From the NCBI RefSeq assembly GCF_022230955.1, contig NZ_JAKKFI010000103.1:37914-101913 (forward strand): a stretch of 64,000 nucleotides of DNA. The letters run 5' to 3'. The DNA is from Micromonospora cabrerizensis. GTDB lineage: Bacteria > Actinomycetota > Actinomycetes > Mycobacteriales > Micromonosporaceae. The position numbers and the translations under genes were made by a program. The notes under the pieces are model-generated. The model made no database searches and was not told where the DNA came from. It worked only from the letters and a program-made list of their open reading frames with translations. Of the stretch, positions 23,976-31,591 are shown piece by piece. Numbering within the stretch: position 1 is the first letter of the stretch; each line of letters starts with the position of its first letter.

Positions 23976-24472
23976 CGGCGCGCCTCCTCGTCGGATGTCC
24001 GCGGCCCGGCGCTGCGCAGCTTCTCCAGGGCTCGTGAGCTGGTGCTCTTGACCGTGCCCACCGACACGGCGAGTTCCCGGGCCACCTGCGCCTCCGGGAG
24101 GTCGAAGTAGTAGCGCAGCACGACGATGGCCCGCTCCCGGGGGCTGAGCGCGCCGAGGATGGTGATCAGCCAGCGCCGGGTGGTCACCTCGTCAGCCACG
24201 TCGCCGCGCCGCTGCTCCGGCACCTCGTCGGTCGGGTACTCCCGCATCGGCCGCCGCCACCCGTCGACCAGGTGGTTGACCAGGGTGCGGCGGGCGTACC
24301 CGTAGGCGTCGTCGTCATGGATGCGGGACCACGAGGCATAGGTACGGACCAGGGCGGTCTGCGCGGCGTCCTCGGCCTGGTGGTGGTCGCCGGTCATCAG
24401 GAACGCGGCGTGCACGAGCCGCGCGGACGCCGCCCTCGCGAACTCGACGAACTCCCTGTCACCCCGCGCCAC
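23972..24472 (-). CDS. SigE-family ECF RNA polymerase sigma factor
   Basis: 166 residues with sigma-70 regions 2 and 4. Region 2 includes F-L-M-T-G-D-H-H-Q-A-E-D-A-A-Q, characteristic of the actinobacterial SigE family, and region 4 includes L-S-P-R-E-R-A-I-V-V-L-R-Y-Y and V-G-T-V-K-S-T. GTG 24472 is chosen because GGGAGGG lies 6 bp upstream and the protein then has the family's usual length; the longer frame to 24541 adds unconserved sequence. It is co-transcribed with the membrane protein downstream, its probable anti-sigma. No known target promoter could be assigned. Confidence 0.88.
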   Translation of the reverse strand: MARGDREFVEFARAASARLVHAAFLMTGDHHQAEDAAQTALVRTYASWSRIHDDDAYGYARRTLVNHLVDGWRRPMREYPTDEVPEQRRGDVADEVTTRRWLITILGALSPRERAIVVLRYYFDLPEAQVARELAVSVGTVKSTSSRALEKLRSAGPRTSDEEARR

Positions 24473-24519
24473 CGCGAACCCTCCCCCGTCCCACACCGCT
24501 ATGGACGGGTCAGGTCGGC

Positions 24520-24551
24520 AAAAGGTTGAGCGGTGGGTCACATCAACTTTT
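24520..24551. promoter_or_regulatory. AT-rich inverted repeat between the sigma factor and DUF3152 genes
   Basis: AAAAGGTTGA (24520-24529) and TCAACTTTT (24543-24551) are near-perfect inverted arms around GCGGTGGGTCACA. It lies in the 139-bp divergent gap and stands out in GC-rich surroundings as a possible operator or promoter element. Confidence 0.4.
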
Positions 24552-24611
24552 CGCCACGGTCACCCGTCTTCTCCTCCGCGCCGCCGCCGAGCGACGCGCG
24601 AGGGGAGAGAC

Positions 24612-25433
24612 ATGTCGACGAAGGTTACCCACCGGTGGCGTACCGCCTCGGCGGCGTTGCCGGTGGTGGTGGCGCTGCTCACCGGATGCGGGATGCCAGC
24701 GGCCGGGCAGCCCCCGACCGGTGCCGGCCCCGCCGGGTCGCCCACGGTGGCTGCCACCGGGCGCCCGACCGGCAGCGCCGACGCGACGCCCAGTCCCCTG
24801 CCCGTCGTCCCGATCAGCTACCCGGCCGTCGGTGGCAACCGCTGGTCCACCGCAGCCGGCGAGACGGCACCCGGACGCCCGGGCGGCGGTCGGCTGCTGC
24901 GGTACCGGATCGTCGTGGAACGGGACATCCGGGGGCTGCCGGTGGGCGACGTCGCCACGGCGATCACCGCGACACTGAACGATCCCCGCGGGTGGACGGC
25001 CGGCGGGGCGTGGCGGCTGCGCCGGGTGGGTGCCGGCGAAGCCACCGACTTCACCATCTACCTGGCCACCCCCGGCACCCGCGACACACTCTGCCAGGAC
25101 GTGCCGGACGGCTACACCTCGTGCCGCAACGGTGGCCGCGTGGTGCTCAACGTGGCGCGCTGGGTCAAGGGCGTACCGGGCTACGGCGCGAGCCTGGCCA
25201 CCTATCGGCAGTACATGGTCAACCACGAGGTGGGGCACAAGCTCGGGTTCGGTCACGAGCGGTGCCCGGGGCGGGGCCGGCCGGCGCCGGTGATGCAGCA
25301 ACAGACGCTGGGCCGGCACGGCTGCACCGCGAACGCCTGGCCGTACCCGGAGGGCAGGGTCCGCCACAGCGGGCCGGTCGGGGCCTACGACGACGAGATC
25401 CCGCGGCGCGAGGGTGCCTACTCGGCGCAGTGA
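24612..25433 (+). CDS. DUF3152 lipoprotein with zinc-metalloprotease-like motif
   Basis: 273 residues. The N terminus has a lipobox (L-L-T-G-C at about 19-23), so it is probably anchored outside the membrane. A Pro/Thr-rich stalk leads to the DUF3152 domain (about 90-270). That domain contains N-H-E-V-G-H-K-L-G-F-G-H-E-x-C-P-G, the HExxHxxGFxH zinc motif of metzincin-like enzymes, and then P-V-M-Q-Q-Q-T, a Met-turn-like sequence. Protease activity is inferred, not shown for the family as far as I know. Four Cys may form disulfides. ATG 24612 follows AGGGGAGAGA. Confidence 0.85.
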   Translation: MSTKVTHRWRTASAALPVVVALLTGCGMPAAGQPPTGAGPAGSPTVAATGRPTGSADATPSPLPVVPISYPAVGGNRWSTAAGETAPGRPGGGRLLRYRIVVERDIRGLPVGDVATAITATLNDPRGWTAGGAWRLRRVGAGEATDFTIYLATPGTRDTLCQDVPDGYTSCRNGGRVVLNVARWVKGVPGYGASLATYRQYMVNHEVGHKLGFGHERCPGRGRPAPVMQQQTLGRHGCTANAWPYPEGRVRHSGPVGAYDDEIPRREGAYSAQ

Positions 25434-25448
25434 GGCTGCGGGCACGCC

Positions 25449-26090
25449 TCAGGTGGGGCGACCGCGCTCCTGGGCGAGCCGCTCGTCCAGCCGACCCAGC
25501 TCGTAGACGGCGTTGAGGCTGGTGGGCAACCGGCTGACATTGTCCGGCACCGGGCCGGGATCCGGCGTGGGAGCGGGGGCTGGCGCGGGACCCGGGGCTG
25601 GCGCGGGAGCGGCGGCCGGGGGACGGCGGCGCAGCAGGAGCAGCACCAGCACCACCAGGCCTGCCAGGACCAGCAGATAGGAGACGGGCGGCCAGCTGTC
25701 GCGGGCGGGGCTGGCGAGCGCCGGCGGGGTGACCGGAGCGGGAGGGGCGCCGTCGCGGCGGGGCACGGCTGCCGTACGGGTGCCCGTGACCTCGCCACCG
25801 ACGGGGCGAGCGGGTGCGACCGGAGCAGCCGGGACGTGGACCGCGGCCGGCGAGCCCGCGGACGTGGGGGCCGCGGTCGGTCTCACCGGGCCGGGTTGGC
25901 TCGTGACCGCCGGCGGCCTCGGCGTGGGGGGCGCGGTCGGCGCCGCGCTCGGTGCGCCGTCGCCTTCGAGGAGGTCGTCGACGATCCGGCCGACGCCACC
26001 GAGGAGGTCGGCGACCGGACCCGGGGTGGCCGACGGGGACGGCGCGGGCGCGAGAGCGAGGGTCAGCGCGAGGGCGACGACGGCAGGCAC
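25449..26090 (-). CDS. Secreted/single-pass Pro-Ala-rich membrane protein, unknown function
   Basis: About 213 residues, not recognised. A signal peptide (1-20) precedes a Pro/Ala/Thr-rich region with L-L-G-G-V-G-R-I-V-D-D-L-L (about 30-45). One membrane helix (about 140-160, V-L-A-G-L-V-V-L-V-L-L-L) is followed by Arg and a Pro/Ala-rich cytoplasmic tail ending in a charged helix. I chose GTG 26090 because GGAGGT lies 7 bp upstream; starts at 26099 or 26135 lack that spacing. It ends 15 bp from the convergent DUF3152 gene. No LPXTG sorting signal is seen. Confidence 0.6.
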   Translation of the reverse strand: MPAVVALALTLALAPAPSPSATPGPVADLLGGVGRIVDDLLEGDGAPSAAPTAPPTPRPPAVTSQPGPVRPTAAPTSAGSPAAVHVPAAPVAPARPVGGEVTGTRTAAVPRRDGAPPAPVTPPALASPARDSWPPVSYLLVLAGLVVLVLLLLRRRPPAAAPAPAPGPAPAPAPTPDPGPVPDNVSRLPTSLNAVYELGRLDERLAQERGRPT

Positions 26091-26162
26091 GGGGTGCACC
26101 TCCGATGCGTGGATATGCCACGCACCGTATCGCATGGTGGGATCGGGTGGGGTGACACCGCC

Positions 26163-26210
26163 ACGCCGCCAGCGGGGACGCGCGGGTGTGCGCGTCCCCG
26201 CTGGCGGCGT
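26163..26210 (-). terminator. Very strong terminator after the dual-protease gene
   Basis: Perfect 21-bp arms at 26163-26183 and 26190-26210 enclose the loop GGGTGT. It lies 10 bp beyond the protease stop on the minus strand and isolates it from the gene at 25449. Confidence 0.85.
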
Positions 26211-26219
26211 CCTCGATGG

Positions 26220-27401
26220 TCAGACGGGCAGCCCGCCGACCTGGGTGGAGATCCAGGTCCGGATGGACGGCAGGTCGACGTAGATGGACGGGCCGGTGGC
26301 GCAGGTGGAGTTGCTGTTGCCGGCGCGGCTGGTCGCGCCGATCAGGTTCCACACCCCGTTGACCCGGCGCACCTGCGGCCCACCCGAGTCGCCGTAGCAG
26401 GCGCCGGAGTTGCCGTTGGTGTTGTTGGTGCAGATCTCGTACGGGCCGTTGATGCCCGAGCACCGACTGTCGGCCACGATGGACGTGTCGAGCTCGTTGG
26501 CGACCGCCGGGGCCGATCCGCAGCCCCGGGGCGCGCAGGTCTGGCCCCAGCCGATGATCCGGGTGGCGGTGCCGACCGCGCCGGAGGTGCTCGGGATCGG
26601 GGCCGGTGCGTAGGTGACCGAGCTGGCCAGTTGCAGCAGCTTGACGTCGACGCTCGGGTGGTTGACCGCACGGGTCACCCGCACCACCGTCCCGCCGCTG
26701 GAGCGGTTGACGCTGCCCACCCGCACCGAGGACGGCGTCGAGCAGTGCTTGGCGGTGACCGCCCAGTTGCCCTTGATCAGCGTGCCGGTGCAGCCGGAGA
26801 CGTAGACCATGAACGGGTAGTTCTCCGACGCCGGCCGGCCGCCGACCACCAACGGCTCGATGTCGGAGGCGCCGGTCCAGGTGTACGTCGTACTGGCCGG
26901 AGCGGCCAGGCTGCCGGCGAACAGCGAGTTCACCCGGCTCGCCTCGGCCGAGCTGGGGTTCGCGTTGCGGCAGGACACCGGGGCGCTGCTGCCGGACATC
27001 AGGTCGGAGCACAGCCCGGTGCGCCGGTCCGGCAGGCCCAGGATGTGGCCGACTTCGTGGGTGGCGATGCGGGTGCGGTCGTAGCCCTGGTTGACGGCCT
27101 GGCGGCCCATCCAGATCCGTCCCGAGCCGAGGCCGGTCGGCTGCGCCCGGGGCCAGCCCTCGTCGACGTAGATGGTGATGCTGGCCGGGGTGCCGGCCAA
27201 CAGCCGGACGTTGCTGACCCGGCTGTTCCAGATCTGCGCCGCCTGGTCGAAGTTGGTGCGGAACTCGCCGGTCCGGCTCGCGTCGTAGTAGACGGTCCGC
27301 ACGGCGGCGGCCGGAGCGCCCGTGGCGAGCTGCACCCCGGCTGCCGCCAGCACGGCCACCATCATGGCCATCGCCGTACGTCTCAGTTGTCGTCGGAACA
27401 T
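26220..27401 (-). CDS. Secreted fusion of snapalysin-like (M7) metalloprotease and trypsin-like (S1) serine protease
   Basis: 393 residues. A Sec signal (1-35) precedes a snapalysin domain (about 36-165). It has H115, H119 and D125 in H-E-V-G-H-I-L-G-L-P-D, the M7 motif with Asp as third zinc ligand, and S-D-L-M-S-G. A chymotrypsin-fold domain (about 185-390) follows, with the complete triad H219 (T-A-K-H-C), D252 (S-V-D-V-K-L-L) and S339 (G-D-S-G-G-P). Several Cys pairs fit disulfides. Both sites look intact, so it may be a two-enzyme protease, or the metalloprotease may act as a pro-domain. ATG 27401 has GGGGAG upstream. Strong terminator after the stop. Confidence 0.9.
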   Translation of the reverse strand: MFRRQLRRTAMAMMVAVLAAAGVQLATGAPAAAVRTVYYDASRTGEFRTNFDQAAQIWNSRVSNVRLLAGTPASITIYVDEGWPRAQPTGLGSGRIWMGRQAVNQGYDRTRIATHEVGHILGLPDRRTGLCSDLMSGSSAPVSCRNANPSSAEASRVNSLFAGSLAAPASTTYTWTGASDIEPLVVGGRPASENYPFMVYVSGCTGTLIKGNWAVTAKHCSTPSSVRVGSVNRSSGGTVVRVTRAVNHPSVDVKLLQLASSVTYAPAPIPSTSGAVGTATRIIGWGQTCAPRGCGSAPAVANELDTSIVADSRCSGINGPYEICTNNTNGNSGACYGDSGGPQVRRVNGVWNLIGATSRAGNSNSTCATGPSIYVDLPSIRTWISTQVGGLPV

Positions 27402-27642
27402 CACGCACTCCCCTGCGGTCGTCCGGCGGCCACCGGCCACCGGTCATCGATGTACGTGAATGCTAGAGCCCAGGCGGTCGATGTCCGACATAGCGGAAGC
27501 GTCATACCGCCGAGGCGATCGGCTGTTACACGGCGGTTACGCCGCGGCGAAGTGCCCGTGCCGAGAAACGACGACGGTGACGGCAGAGGGTCACCGGCAG
27601 CGCCGCCGTCACGTGACCCCGACTCTCGAACGGAGAACCACG

Positions 27643-28206
27643 ATGAGGATCAGAAGCTCACTGACGGCACTGGTGGTCGTCCTCGCCGGGTTGGTCGTCG
27701 GCGCGGGCAGCAGCACCACGGCGGGCGCCACGACCGGGTCGGCGTCCTGCGGCATCACCTGGGGCAGCGCGGAGAAGTCGGCCGGCGCGCTCAGCGACGC
27801 CCCGCTGGTCGACGTCCGCGCCGGCCGGCACGACTGCTACGACCGGGTGGTGTTCGAGTTCGCCGGCCCGGTCGACGGTTACGCGGTCGGCTACGGCGAG
27901 ACGTGGACCGAGGGCGAAGGGCTGGCGTTGTCGCCGTACACCGCCGGAGGTGCGCTGCTGCGGGTTTCGCTGCGGGCACCGGCGTACGACGACGCCCACC
28001 AGGGCACTGTGCCGTACGCGGTCGGCGAGCACGTCGCGAACCTGCTGCGCTACCCGACGCTGCGGGACGTCGTCTTCGGCGGCAGCTTCGAGGGCTACAG
28101 CACCTTCGCGGTCGGCGTACGGGCACGGTTGCCGTTCCGCGCGTTCGTCCTCGCCGGTCCCGGCGCACACAGTCGGGTGGTGCTCGACGTGGCCCACCAG
28201 TGGTGA
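27643..28206 (+). CDS. Secreted AMIN-like domain protein
   Basis: 187 residues. A Sec signal (1-28) precedes an all-beta domain of the AMIN-like type found in actinobacteria. D-V-R-A-G-R-H-D-C-Y-D-R-V-V-F-E-F is the signature opening; L-R-V-S-L-R-A-P and the end segment R-V-V-L-D-V-A-H close the fold. AMIN-type modules usually bind envelope components; this one has no attached enzyme domain. One Cys pair is likely. ATG 27643 follows CGGAGAA; the longer upstream frame is not supported. Convergent with the ECF42 operon and separated from it by a hairpin. Confidence 0.83.
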   Translation: MRIRSSLTALVVVLAGLVVGAGSSTTAGATTGSASCGITWGSAEKSAGALSDAPLVDVRAGRHDCYDRVVFEFAGPVDGYAVGYGETWTEGEGLALSPYTAGGALLRVSLRAPAYDDAHQGTVPYAVGEHVANLLRYPTLRDVVFGGSFEGYSTFAVGVRARLPFRAFVLAGPGAHSRVVLDVAHQW

Positions 28207-28224
28207 TCAGTTCCGGACACCGAG

Positions 28225-28257
28225 CCGCCCCGGCAGACGCGCTCGTCGCCGGGGCGG
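28225..28257. terminator. Bidirectional terminator between AMIN-like gene and ECF42 operon
   Basis: CCGCCCCGGC (28225-28234) and GCCGGGGCGG (28248-28257) pair perfectly, and GACACCG/CGGTGTC (28215-28221, 28262-28268) extend the stem outward. Confidence 0.75.
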
Positions 28258-28308
28258 GAGCCGCGGTGTCTGGTCCTCGGTGCGGGTGGCGGTCATGATG
28301 TGCACCGT

Positions 28309-29496
28309 TCACGGGTGGGTCAGTGCGGTACGACGGTTCTGCAGGTAGGCCCGCTCGGTCTCGTTGGTGGCCAGCGCCACGGCCTGGTCGTAGGCCGCTC
28401 GGGCCTCGTCGTCGCGTCCGAGGCGGGCGAGCAGTTCGGCCCGGGTGGCGGGCAGCCGGTGGTAGCCCGGGAGGTCGACACCCTCCAAACTGGCGAGGGC
28501 CACCGCCGGCCCGTGCACCTCGGCGACGGCGACGGCACGGTTGAGCGCGACGACCGGGGTCGGCGTGAGCACGAGGAGCTGGTCGTACAGTGCCAGGACC
28601 TGTGGCCAGTCGGTGGCGGCGCCGTCGGTGTGCACAGCGCTGATCGCGGCCTGGATCTGGTACGCGCCGGGCCGGTTGCGCCGCAGGCAGCGGCGGACCA
28701 GGTCGTGGCCCTCGGCGATGAGCGCACGGTTCCACAGTGAGCGGTCCTGGTCGGCCAGCAGCACCAGTTCGCCGGTCGGGTCGAGCCGGGCCGGGCGACG
28801 GGCCTCGGTCAGCAGCAACAGGGCGAGCAGGCCCAGGACCTCGGGCTCGTCGGGCATCAACGTGGCGAGTTCGCGGGCGAGCCGGATCGCCTCGGTGCAC
28901 AGGTCCGTTCTGATCAGCGGCCCGGCGGTGGACGCGTAGCCCTCGTTGAACATCAGGTACAGCACGGTAAGCACCGGCGGCAGCCGGTCCGGCAGCTCGT
29001 GTTCGGCTGGCACCCGGTACGGGATGGTGGCGTCTCGGATCTTCTTCTTGGCGCGCACGATCCGCTGGGCGACGGTGGCCTCCTGGACCAGGTAGGCCCG
29101 GGCGATCTCCGACACGTCGAGGCCACCGAGCAGGCGCAGCGTGAGGGCGGTCCGCGCGTCGGGAGCGAGCGCCGGGTGGCAGCAGGTGAAGATGAGTCGC
29201 AGCTGGTCGTCCTTCACCGGTCCCACCTCTCGCGGCTCGTCCTGGTGGTGCAACAGCAGTGCCTGGGCGTGCCGGGCCTCGCGGGTCGACTCCCGGCGGA
29301 GCCGGTCGACGGCCCGGTTGCGGGCGGTGGTCACGATCCAGGCGCCCGGGTTGGGTGGCGGGGTCTGCCACTTCTGCAACGCCGTGGTGAAGGCGTCCTG
29401 GACCGCCTCCTCGGCGAGGTTGATGTCACCGAGGATGCGGGCCAGGGTGGCGACGCAGCGGCCGTACTCCGCGCGGTAGATCCCTGCCAGGTCCAT
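28309..29496 (-). CDS. ECF42-group RNA polymerase sigma factor
   Basis: 395 residues. Sigma regions 2 and 4 (about 1-165; I-L-G-D-I-N-L-A-E-E-A-V-Q-D-A-F and L-R-L-L-G-G-L-D-V-S-E-I-A-R) are followed by the long C-terminal extension of the ECF42 group (DUF6596/TPR-like). The extension contains L-Y-L-M-F-N-E-G-Y and repeated A-L-N-R-A-V-A-V-A-E helices. The extension is needed for activity in studied members. No anti-sigma factor is present, as is usual for the group. It is the last gene of an operon with a YCII protein, which is the group's signature neighbour. ATG 29496 has AGGAG 12 bp upstream. Confidence 0.92.
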   Translation of the reverse strand: MDLAGIYRAEYGRCVATLARILGDINLAEEAVQDAFTTALQKWQTPPPNPGAWIVTTARNRAVDRLRRESTREARHAQALLLHHQDEPREVGPVKDDQLRLIFTCCHPALAPDARTALTLRLLGGLDVSEIARAYLVQEATVAQRIVRAKKKIRDATIPYRVPAEHELPDRLPPVLTVLYLMFNEGYASTAGPLIRTDLCTEAIRLARELATLMPDEPEVLGLLALLLLTEARRPARLDPTGELVLLADQDRSLWNRALIAEGHDLVRRCLRRNRPGAYQIQAAISAVHTDGAATDWPQVLALYDQLLVLTPTPVVALNRAVAVAEVHGPAVALASLEGVDLPGYHRLPATRAELLARLGRDDEARAAYDQAVALATNETERAYLQNRRTALTHP

Positions 29497-29515
29497 GTCG
29501 GGGACCGACTCCTGT

Positions 29516-29869
29516 TCAGGCCTGGGACAGGTCGTCGAAGGGGCGTACCTCGACCGGGCCGCAGGCCGCCGCGCACTTCTCGGCCCAGGCGAGCGCCTGG
29601 TCCAGGTCCGCGCACCTGATGACCCAGAACCCGGCCATGTGCTCCTTCGTCTCGACGAACGGCCCATCGCTCATGGTGGTGGCGCCGTTCTCGATCCGGA
29701 CGACGGTGGCGCTGTCCGGCGAGAGGAGCCCTCCGCCGAAGACCCAGGCGCCCGAGGCCTGCATCTCGTCGTTGATCCGGCCGGTCTCGGCGAACATGGT
29801 CTGCATCTCCTCGTCGGACGGGGCCGGCGCGCCCTCGACGAGGTGAACGGACAGCAGGTACTGCTTCAT
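29516..29869 (-). CDS. YCII-related (DGPF) protein
   Basis: 117 residues of the YCII/DGPF family. M-K-Q-Y-L-L-S-V-H at the start, D-G-P-F-V-E-T-K-E-H-(M)-x-G-F-W in the middle, with the D-G-P-F signature, and A-L-A-W-A-E-K near the end. The biochemical role is unknown; such genes are the conserved companions and targets of ECF42 sigma factors. It is the second gene of the operon DUF6069-YCII-sigma. The gap to the sigma factor is 19 bp. Confidence 0.9.
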   Translation of the reverse strand: MKQYLLSVHLVEGAPAPSDEEMQTMFAETGRINDEMQASGAWVFGGGLLSPDSATVVRIENGATTMSDGPFVETKEHMAGFWVIRCADLDQALAWAEKCAAACGPVEVRPFDDLSQA

Positions 29870-29908
29870 GACGATCCTCCGGTGGGTCGGCGGGTGGATG
29901 ACGGCAGG

Positions 29909-30322
29909 TCAGGCGGCCAGGCGGCGCGCGAGGGCGGGAATCACGATCGCGGCCGCGACCAGGTGGGTGAGCATCAGCAGCGCCTTGGTGCCGGCCCCGG
30001 CGTCCGCGATGACGTCCGGCACCAGCGACAGGGCCGTCAGCACCACCGTCGTACGGACGAACGTGCGCCGCGGACGCCGGGCGAAACGGGACAGCAACGC
30101 GGCAAGGAGCACCCCGACCAGCGAGAAGGCGGCGGTCAGCACGCCGAAGCCCGTCACCGGAATCGGCGCGTCGGCCACGTCGAGGCTGACTCCTGCCGCG
30201 TGGCCGACGGCGGCGACGGCCATGGTGGCGGCGCTCGCGGCAACCGTGGCGACGAGACCGGTCCGGATCAGCGCGCCGAAGGTCGACGTGGCGGCGGGGG
30301 TGGTGGTCGCTGTGCTGGTCAT
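29909..30322 (-). CDS. DUF6069-like four-helix membrane protein
   Basis: 137 residues with four predicted membrane helices (about 17-40, 58-80, 90-108 and 115-133) and a small extracytoplasmic loop after the first. It resembles the actinobacterial DUF6069 group of unknown role. ATG 30322 has GGAGGG at good spacing; a much longer in-frame extension (to 30550) is rejected as non-coding. It is the first gene of the ECF42 operon, 39 bp before the YCII gene, with a TGTCGA promoter upstream. It is probably part of the sigma-factor stress response. Confidence 0.75.
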   Translation of the reverse strand: MTSTATTTPAATSTFGALIRTGLVATVAASAATMAVAAVGHAAGVSLDVADAPIPVTGFGVLTAAFSLVGVLLAALLSRFARRPRRTFVRTTVVLTALSLVPDVIADAGAGTKALLMLTHLVAAAIVIPALARRLAA

Positions 30323-30374
30323 CGTGCCCTCCAGTGGGTGCGTGGCCCGTCGCGGTGCCGGGCTCTCACCAGGG

Positions 30375-30402
30375 CTACGAAGAGGATCAACCCCGATCGA
30401 CA
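30375..30402 (-). promoter_or_regulatory. Putative ECF42-type promoter (TGTCGA -35) for the DUF6069-YCII-sigma operon
   Basis: On the minus strand TGTCGA (30402-30397) is followed after 17 bp by CGTAG (30379-30375), about 55 bp before the first start codon. TGTCGA is the -35 motif reported for Streptomyces ECF42 targets, with a CGA/TC -10. This suggests autoregulation. Confidence 0.55.
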
Positions 30403-30536
30403 GGTACGCCCAAAGTTTCTTGACCCCGGCGTACCGCTGAACGTGATCGACCCGGTTGTGGTGGTGTCGGGGTCGGGACACCTCGGATATCCCGGCCGCC
30501 AGGAACGCGAGTCGATCATCGACCTCGGGGATGGTG

Positions 30537-30574
30537 CGGCGGCACGGCACGTCGGGCGACGTGCCGTGCCGCCG
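30537..30574 (-). terminator. Perfect 18-bp terminator hairpin after the EEP gene
   Basis: Arms 30537-30554 and 30557-30574 (core GGCACGGCACGTCG) are exact inverted copies with almost no spacer; in RNA the innermost pairs must open to form the loop. It lies 10 bp past the stop of the minus-strand gene. Confidence 0.78.
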
Positions 30575-30583
30575 TGTCGGTCC

Positions 30584-31546
30584 TCAGTAATTCACGTGGG
30601 CGGTGAGAGCGCGGTGCTCGGAGTACTCGCCGCCGGTCATCGACGGCGTGACGGTCGCGACGTTGCTGAAGCCGTTGCCGCTCTTGACCAGCAGAAAGTC
30701 GATCCGCCGGCTGCCGTTGGTGTCGTACGCCGAGGAGCAGTCGCGGCTACCGCACCTCTCGGCGATCGGGTCGCGGTAGCCGTCGGCCTTGCCGTCGTCC
30801 CACCAGCCCGCGTCCTCGGGCTCGGCATTGGCATCACCCGCGACGATCTTCAGGCCGCCACCGAGACGGTCCATCGCCTCGTCGGCCTCCTTGATGTTCT
30901 CGTCGGCGCACCTCGGGCCGTGCCAGGTGTTGGTCGGCCAGTGGATCGAGGCCACCGACACGTCCTCGTTGCGTACGTTGTCGTGCAGCCGGACGGCGAT
31001 GTTGTGGACGCGGTCCTGGCTGCTGCGGGTGGGTTCGAGGTTCTGGCACCCACCGGTGCCGGCGTCGTAGTCCTCGGGGGCGTCGGAGCGCCATCGGGTG
31101 GCGTCCTCGTAGGTGAACCGGTCCGTGCGGTAGATGACGGCGTTGGTCTGCTGGTTCTTCAACCTGCCGCAGGTGCTGGTGTAACCCATCGAACCAGGGC
31201 TCGCGATCGCGATCTGCCCGGCGTACGTGCCGGGCAGCTCGTCGGAGAGGCGCCGCGTCAGGGTGTTGAGCTGCGTCTGGTTGGACACCTGCTGCACCGT
31301 GAAGATGTCCGGACTCAGCGGTCGGCCCTTGATGTAGGTGATCAGGCGGTCCCAGCTGTAGCCGTCCGCGCAGGAGCTCGGCAGCCAGTTCTCGATGTTG
31401 TTGTTGTAGACCACCAGGTAACTGGCCGACGTGTTCACGGCGGCCTGGGCCCCGGTCGAGCTGGCGATGCTGATCGCCGCGGTCGTGAGTGCCGTGGTCA
31501 GCACGGCGACGGTGCCGCGCAGGAGACGGCTGGTACGGATGGACAA
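30584..31546 (-). CDS. Secreted endonuclease/exonuclease/phosphatase (EEP) family protein
   Basis: 320 residues. A Sec signal (1-35, ending A-Q-A) precedes an EEP fold (about 40-318). Visible motifs are V-Y-N-N-N-I-E-N (strand with the metal-binding Asn/Glu), the V-Q-Q-V segment in the position of the usual Q-E-V, I-H-W-P-T (the conserved His strand), V-A-G-D-A-N-A-E-P (G-D-x-N signature) and Y-S-E-H-R-A-L (the terminal catalytic His). Cys residues suggest disulfides. Likely a secreted phosphodiesterase or nuclease. TTG 31546 is used as start, with GAGGAG 5-9 bp upstream. Terminator downstream. Confidence 0.85.
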   Translation of the reverse strand: MSIRTSRLLRGTVAVLTTALTTAAISIASSTGAQAAVNTSASYLVVYNNNIENWLPSSCADGYSWDRLITYIKGRPLSPDIFTVQQVSNQTQLNTLTRRLSDELPGTYAGQIAIASPGSMGYTSTCGRLKNQQTNAVIYRTDRFTYEDATRWRSDAPEDYDAGTGGCQNLEPTRSSQDRVHNIAVRLHDNVRNEDVSVASIHWPTNTWHGPRCADENIKEADEAMDRLGGGLKIVAGDANAEPEDAGWWDDGKADGYRDPIAERCGSRDCSSAYDTNGSRRIDFLLVKSGNGFSNVATVTPSMTGGEYSEHRALTAHVNY

Positions 31547-31591
31547 CGGTGCTCCTCTGTGCCGCAGAGATGGGGGGCGAGTCAGCGCGCC

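Noticed and set aside
25449..26090. LPXTG-anchored surface protein
   Set aside because: There is a membrane helix, but it is not at the C terminus and no LPXTG motif is present.
29909..30550. 213-codon version of the DUF6069-like gene
   Set aside because: The extra 76 codons cross the TGTCGA promoter and are not hydrophobic or conserved-looking; ATG 30322 has a good ribosome site.
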